Assembly: GCA_021810985.1 (NCBI GenBank)
Contig: JAJZQA010000081.1
Coordinates: forward strand, 2,015 to 9,121
DNA length: 7,107 nt
Direction of reading: 5' to 3'
Source: Deltaproteobacteria bacterium
GTDB lineage: Bacteria > Desulfobacterota > Desulfuromonadia > Geobacterales > Geobacteraceae
In this document: piece after piece, positions 6,242-7,107 of the stretch
Layout of the letters: the number at the start of each line of letters is the position of its first letter
Numbering within the stretch: position 1 is the first letter of the stretch
Translations under genes and position numbers: made by a program
The notes under the pieces: generated by a model
The model's input: the letters and a program-made list of their open reading frames with translations, nothing else
Databases searched by the model: none
Told to the model about the DNA's origin: nothing

Positions 6242-7107
6242 ATGAAATCAATTACGCCAGATCTTTTTGCCCCTATTTCACGTCATCTGATCGCTCCCCT
6301 GTGGGCAATGAAAGAGGGAACACCCTACCTGCGCCACCTGAAAACTTTGGATGGTTCAAAAAAGCGTCCCCTGGCACAGGTGCAGGCAGACCAACTGCAG
6401 CGCCTGAAAAGACTGCTGGTCCACGCCTATGATAATACTCCCTTCTACCGCCGGCACTTCGATTCAGCCGCTGTCAAGCCGTCTGACATCGGCTCGCTTG
6501 CCGATCTGCAGAAAGTGCCGCTTTTGACCAAGGATGACATCCGTGCCAACGGGGATGACATGATCGCCCGCACCATTCCGCGTGATCAGCTTGTGGCCAA
6601 GAAAACTTCCGGCTCGACCGGCGTCTCGGTCGAGCTGTTTGTCGATGAAGCCAGCGCCCAATGGAAGCGGGCCGTCACCGTTTCCTACGACCGCTGGGCG
6701 GGATGGGATATCGGCGAACGGGTGGGGGCCATCTGGGGCAACCCCGAGTGTTATCAGAACTGGCGAGCCCATCTGCGCAACGCACTGCTGACACGGCATA
6801 TCCCGCTGGATACGCTGAAGATGGGGCCGGATACCATGCGGGCTTATTACCACACCTTGCTGAAAAAGAAGCCGGTCATCCTCTTTGGCCACGCCCATTC
6901 ACTGTACCTGTTTGCCCGTTTTCTTGAAGAGAAGGGATTGTCCGGTATCCGCCCGCGCGGCATCATCAGTACCTGCATGGTGCTGCACGACTTTGAGCGC
7001 ACCACCATTGAAAAGGTCTTCGGCTGCCGGGTGACCAACCGCTACGGCTGCGAAGAGGTCAGTCTGATTTCCTGCGAGTGCCCGGAAGGCAACATGCACC
7101 TGAACTG
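6242..7107 (+). CDS. PaaK/CapK-like adenylate-forming enzyme (phenylacetate-CoA ligase family), 3'-truncated by window
   Basis: 288 complete codons are visible from ATG 6242 to the right edge with no stop; family members are usually about 430-460 residues, so roughly the last third is missing. The ATP-binding loop TSGSTG is at residues 122-127, and YGCEE at 268-272 matches the later YGxxE motif of adenylate-forming ligases. The N-terminal segment containing NTPFYRRHF is typical of the PaaK/CapK branch. The family activates a carboxylate as an acyl-adenylate and passes it to CoA. CapK-type members occur in capsule and exopolysaccharide clusters, where the substrate is generally unknown; attaching or activating an acyl or amino-acid substituent is a reasonable guess. 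It starts 24 bases after the beta-helix stop, in the same frame. The Shine-Dalgarno is weak (GCGAG at 6227-6231), and no other start codon lies between that stop and 6242, so re-initiation after the upstream gene is likely. It is GC-rich (37 of 60 in bases 6601-6660). Confidence 0.87.
   Translation, partial: MKSITPDLFAPISRHLIAPLWAMKEGTPYLRHLKTLDGSKKRPLAQVQADQLQRLKRLLVHAYDNTPFYRRHFDSAAVKPSDIGSLADLQKVPLLTKDDIRANGDDMIARTIPRDQLVAKKTSGSTGVSVELFVDEASAQWKRAVTVSYDRWAGWDIGERVGAIWGNPECYQNWRAHLRNALLTRHIPLDTLKMGPDTMRAYYHTLLKKKPVILFGHAHSLYLFARFLEEKGLSGIRPRGIISTCMVLHDFERTTIEKVFGCRVTNRYGCEEVSLISCECPEGNMHLN

Noticed and set aside
6217..6432. Open frame beginning with ATG in the TGATG overlap after the beta-helix gene (71 codons)
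   Set aside because: Its product has low-complexity, Pro/Ser/Gly-rich composition with no recognisable motif, and it overlaps the start of the clearly coding CapK-like gene in another frame.
6464..6898. 144-codon open frame on the minus strand
   Set aside because: It lies entirely inside the CapK-like gene, which carries conserved motifs on the plus strand; long antisense frames are expected in GC-rich coding DNA.
1..7107. CRISPR arrays, tRNA or rRNA genes, insertion sequences, phage or defence genes, rho-independent terminators
   Set aside because: None seen: coding sequence fills the window on one strand, and the gaps between genes are at most about 25 bases, with no repeat array and no stem-loop followed by a T-run.

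Overview
The window is a stretch of a polysaccharide (exopolysaccharide or O-antigen type) biosynthesis operon from a Gram-negative bacterium. The Gram-negative call rests on an O-antigen ligase/polymerase-type membrane protein and a Sec-exported beta-helix protein. The general look of the proteins and the moderate GC suggest a Geobacter-like member of the Desulfuromonadota, but that is recollection of style, not a search result. All genes lie on the + strand, are tightly packed and have no terminator or promoter between them, so they are probably one transcription unit that enters from the left and leaves to the right.

Layout: (1) bases 1-1086, the 3' part of a polysaccharide-deacetylase-like gene with a C-terminal three-helix membrane domain; (2) 1097-2044, a family 2 glycosyltransferase; (3) 2041-4410, a 789-residue protein joining a 12-helix O-antigen ligase/polymerase domain to a complete GT4 glycosyltransferase; (4) 4424-6217, a secreted right-handed beta-helix protein; (5) 6242-7107, the 5' part of a PaaK/CapK-type adenylate-forming enzyme that runs off the right edge. 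There is no gene-free stretch longer than about 25 bases.

Working model (inference): the GT2 and GT4 domains add sugars to a lipid-linked repeat unit on the cytoplasmic face. The ligase/polymerase domain acts on the exported unit on the periplasmic face. The deacetylase and the CapK-like enzyme modify sugars or attach substituents. The exported beta-helix protein binds, cleaves or epimerises the finished polymer. The initiating transferase, flippase and export machinery are not in this window.

The most notable observation is the junction inside gene 3. A Shine-Dalgarno-like AAGGAG and an ATG lie there, out of frame. Restoring a single base between about 3284 and 3294 would at once end the ligase at a TAG (3294-3296) and start the GT4 at ATG 3281. 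The fusion therefore looks like a one-base deletion that merged two formerly overlapping genes, or else a sequencing error. No previously undescribed defence or mobile system is visible.
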